A DNA stretch of 6,552 nt from Thermoplasmatota archaeon. GTDB taxonomy: Archaea > Thermoplasmatota > Penumbrarchaeia > Penumbrarchaeales > Penumbrarchaeaceae. Positions 4,316-6,552 of the stretch are shown piece by piece. A model generated the notes under the pieces. That model made no database searches. It saw nothing but the letters and a program-made list of their open reading frames with translations, and was not told the origin of the DNA. The translations under genes and the position numbers were made by a program. The stretch lies in assembly GCA_030595585.1 (NCBI GenBank), contig JAUVCY010000107.1, positions 1-6,552 on the forward strand, read 5' to 3'. Positions within the stretch are counted from its first letter, which is position 1; every line of letters starts with the position of its first letter.

Positions 4316-6552
4316 TCATCCCTCCCCCTCTATTGCATCTTCTTCCCTTCCTGGCCTGCACCTCTTGAGAATGACGCCCATTCCCCTCTTTCCATCAAGG
4401 CGTACCTCCAGAGGTTCCTGGAGCCGTATATGTTTCACGTTCTCGGACTCGCCCTCAGCAGGTTGGCCATCCAACCACTCCCAGCCTATATCGTTCGCGT
4501 CGCCTTTGCCGATGGTCACGTATCCGGTATTTGCGGAGATCATGTTGTGGAAGAAATGTGACCCCTGGGATGGATCTATGACCCTCTCCTCCACCGGCGT
4601 CTCAACTATTATCCTGGCCCCCGCAATATCACTCCATGCGACCGGTATTCCCAACCACTGATCGGTGGACCCCCACCGTCCGGGGCCGATCAGCACGTAA
4701 GGCCGGCCCTGGTCCATCAACGATCGGTTCATCTTGCGTATCTGGTCTGCGACGCGGATGCTTTTGGACATCTCGAACGCATCCGGTTTAACGTAAACGA
4801 TATCATACAGGTCATCTACGATCATGTTTCCTAGGGCGCTATCGCTCCTGCACAACAGATCCTCATAACCATAGTCCCCGACATCGATCTCTACCTCGTT
4901 ATCCCTCGAGATCATGCTTCTGACCTGAAGCAGGTAGAGCTCTGCCTCGGGATCGCTCTCCTGATAGACGTTCACTGCAAACTCTATCTCCACCGGCGTG
5001 CCCAGGGAGATCTCGCCCAGACGAAGCATCATGTGAACGGCCCTGGCCAGAGGCAATGTGTCGGTCTTCAGGATGGGGGCGAAATCTATAACCCTTGAAC
5101 CCTCGTCCCCCAGGCCCGGGGAAAGCCTGTCATTCCTCGGCGAATAGGTCGAGGCGATCTGTTCCAGCGAACCATGTTCCTCGGCGATCTCCAGGCCGAG
5201 GGTTGTAAGCCCGCTCTCCTCATCCCTCTGGACGAGGTTCACATAGGTGTTGAGATCGACGGCGTAGAACCTGGTCTGGGACTGCCTGAGCAACTCTTTG
5301 ATCGTGCCGTATTTGGGCCGCTTTGGATGTATCGGACAGAACCTGAAAGATGTGTCTCCCTCCACCACTGCCTTTCCAAGGCCCAGTGCGACATTTGCCA
5401 CTCCGTCACCGGAACTGCACGAGCCCGAGGGGTAATAATCATATGATTTTGCCACACCGGATATGGTGGGATAGAACAGGTCCCCATGTTGGATGCCGAC
5501 CAGCTCCTGGACTATGACGGACATCTTCTCATCCTCGGATGTGCTGGGCGTTGTTTCCAGGTAGGTCCTCGCCTTCTGGAAGAATACGGATGCATAGACG
5601 TATTTGATCGCGTTGCACAGCTCCTTGAACCTCATGTCCGTCTCCCAGGAGACGTTCGACAGCAGGAGAGACGAGTAAACTCCCGCAAAAGGATGTGAGA
5701 GCGCATCCTCCAGCAGGCTGGAGGACCTGACGACGATGGGGACCTTGGTCTCCCTCACGAACGCCCGAAGGTCCCCAAGGAGTATGGCGGGGAGATCGGA
5801 TTCCATGAACCTGACCGCTATCCTCTCATCCGACATATTGTAGAGGTCCTCGTCCCTCAGATCGTTCTCATCAAGAAAGGCATCGAATATGTCGGAGCAC
5901 AGGACGATGGTCCTGGGCATCGTTATGTTCATGTCAGGCAGTATCTCCGGATAGAGGTACGTGGAGATGATCTTGTCCATGAAGGCGAGCCCCTTGGCCT
6001 TTCCCCCCATCGCCCCCTTCCCTATCCTGCTGAACTTGACGTGTGGCCCGTAGGTCTTTCTGGAATACCTGGTAATGGTGCCCCTCTGGAGGCTGGCCTT
6101 GTGTCGTTCCAGGGCGGATATCAGATCCCTCCTCAGGTCCTCCGGGTCGGGCCCGGATGCGATGATATCGCTCAAGGCGTCTCCCAGTTCGAATTCGCTT
6201 CTCGATACAAGCCACCGCCCTATATCCCCGGTGAATGATTGGAGCAGGTCCTCGGGAAGTGCCCAGAGGGACCTCTCAAGAGCCCTCATATCGCCCACCC
6301 TGTGGAGCTCCTCTCCGTTCCTGTCACGAAACACCAGCTCGATCGGCCCCATCCTCTCGCTCATGAAATCCCGGATGCGGTGGTTGTAATTCGCCGACCC
6401 TTCACGGACGAATGCGGCCCCCATCTCTTCTGCAAGAACTTCATCCCCGGAGGATGAGGAGAGGGCCATCATCGGGATGGTGTTCTCCCCTGCTGACCAT
6501 GGAGAAGGGAAGCCACCCTCGGAAGATCCCGTCCGGATATCGATCAGGACGC
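4316..6552 (-). CDS. Receiver-like / PPDK-type ATP-binding / GPGRWGS protein, 5' partial (744 codons visible)
   Basis: The frame is open to the right edge. The 26 codons before the first ATG (6472) encode VLIDIRTGSSGG...ENTIP with no stop, and read into IPMMALSS as a typical fourth strand of a receiver domain. The gene therefore starts outside the window, and ATG 6472 is internal. Numbered from that ATG: the receiver-like end is residues 1-40; a linker follows (LVFRDRNGEE, WLVSRSEFELGDAL, to ~130); the PEP-synthase/PPDK-type ATP-binding domain is ~145-525, with GKGAMGGKAKGLA (151-163), VRSSSLLED (248-256), VIVQELVG (319-326) and VEIEFAVN...YLLQVRS (494-519). The GPGRWGS module follows (596-602), with GSHFF (637-641). 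The swivel histidine domain and PEP-binding barrel are missing, and the protein ends soon after the module. It is a paralogue of the downstream protein, without the nucleotidyltransferase. Only two bases separate the genes. The family fits ATP-dependent phosphotransfer; the substrate is unknown. It is probably cytoplasmic, as no membrane segments are visible. Confidence 0.9.
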   Translation of the reverse strand, partial: VLIDIRTGSSEGGFPSPWSAGENTIPMMALSSSSGDEVLAEEMGAAFVREGSANYNHRIRDFMSERMGPIELVFRDRNGEELHRVGDMRALERSLWALPEDLLQSFTGDIGRWLVSRSEFELGDALSDIIASGPDPEDLRRDLISALERHKASLQRGTITRYSRKTYGPHVKFSRIGKGAMGGKAKGLAFMDKIISTYLYPEILPDMNITMPRTIVLCSDIFDAFLDENDLRDEDLYNMSDERIAVRFMESDLPAILLGDLRAFVRETKVPIVVRSSSLLEDALSHPFAGVYSSLLLSNVSWETDMRFKELCNAIKYVYASVFFQKARTYLETTPSTSEDEKMSVIVQELVGIQHGDLFYPTISGVAKSYDYYPSGSCSSGDGVANVALGLGKAVVEGDTSFRFCPIHPKRPKYGTIKELLRQSQTRFYAVDLNTYVNLVQRDEESGLTTLGLEIAEEHGSLEQIASTYSPRNDRLSPGLGDEGSRVIDFAPILKTDTLPLARAVHMMLRLGEISLGTPVEIEFAVNVYQESDPEAELYLLQVRSMISRDNEVEIDVGDYGYEDLLCRSDSALGNMIVDDLYDIVYVKPDAFEMSKSIRVADQIRKMNRSLMDQGRPYVLIGPGRWGSTDQWLGIPVAWSDIAGARIIVETPVEERVIDPSQGSHFFHNMISANTGYVTIGKGDANDIGWEWLDGQPAEGESENVKHIRLQEPLEVRLDGKRGMGVILKRCRPGREEDAIEGEG
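4320..4330 (-). promoter_or_regulatory. Purine-rich ribosome-binding site inside the end of the upstream gene
   Basis: On the minus strand this reads GAGGGGGAGGG and encodes the last Glu-Gly-Glu-Gly residues of the upstream protein. Its GGAGG core (4325-4321) is seven bases from the ATG at 4313 but only one base from the ATG at 4319, which decides the start in favour of 4313. The site being embedded in the upstream coding end suggests coupled translation of the two proteins. Confidence 0.7.

Noticed and set aside
2880..5735. Possible recent duplication, from similar DNA around the two VRSSSLLED motifs
   Set aside because: DNA similarity is limited to the codons of the conserved motif. The flanking protein sequence has diverged strongly, so this is an old paralogy and not a recent repeat.
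1146..6552. Calling the two large genes PEP synthase (ppsA) or pyruvate phosphate dikinase
   Set aside because: Only the ATP-binding domain matches. The phosphohistidine swivel motif and the PEP/pyruvate-binding barrel are not found in either protein.

Overview
The window looks archaeal, most likely from a euryarchaeon. The supporting signs are a NiFe hydrogenase large subunit of a type common in anaerobes, AT-rich TATA-like boxes in the only intergenic gap, Shine-Dalgarno sequences of the GGAGG/GGTG type, and frequent AGG arginine codons in a GC-rich background. I cannot fix the lineage from this window. The two large genes also resemble bacterial proteins as I remember them, so neither a bacterial host nor gene transfer is excluded.

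Layout: bases 1-177 (+) are the last 58 codons of a NiFe hydrogenase large subunit, ending in the active-site DPCISCSTH motif and a 7-residue tail that is normally cleaved off. Bases 178-290 are a short intergenic gap with two TATA-like boxes and a perfect 7-bp inverted repeat. Bases 291-1145 (+) encode a calcineurin-like metallophosphoesterase. It ends exactly where the facing gene ends: the two stop codons abut as TGA|TCA with no spacer. From there to the right edge, two large minus-strand genes form a tight pair. The upstream one runs from the right edge to 4316 and is 5'-partial. It carries the end of a receiver-like domain, then a PEP-synthase/PPDK-type ATP-binding domain, then a GPGRWGS domain. 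The downstream one (4313-1146) carries a GAF-like sensor domain, an uncharacterised helical region, the same ATP-binding and GPGRWGS modules, and a C-terminal DNA polymerase beta-type nucleotidyltransferase domain. There are no RNA genes, mobile elements or CRISPR arrays.

The most interesting content is this minus-strand pair. Automatic annotation would probably call both PEP synthase or PEP/pyruvate-binding proteins. Both lack the phosphohistidine swivel domain and the PEP-binding barrel that PEP synthase needs, and both carry the GPGRWGS module instead. One partner has a receiver-like input, the other a GAF-like input plus a nucleotidyltransferase output. My inference is a two-protein, ATP-dependent signalling or modification system of unknown target. 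The families appear widespread but, as far as I know, functionally uncharacterised.
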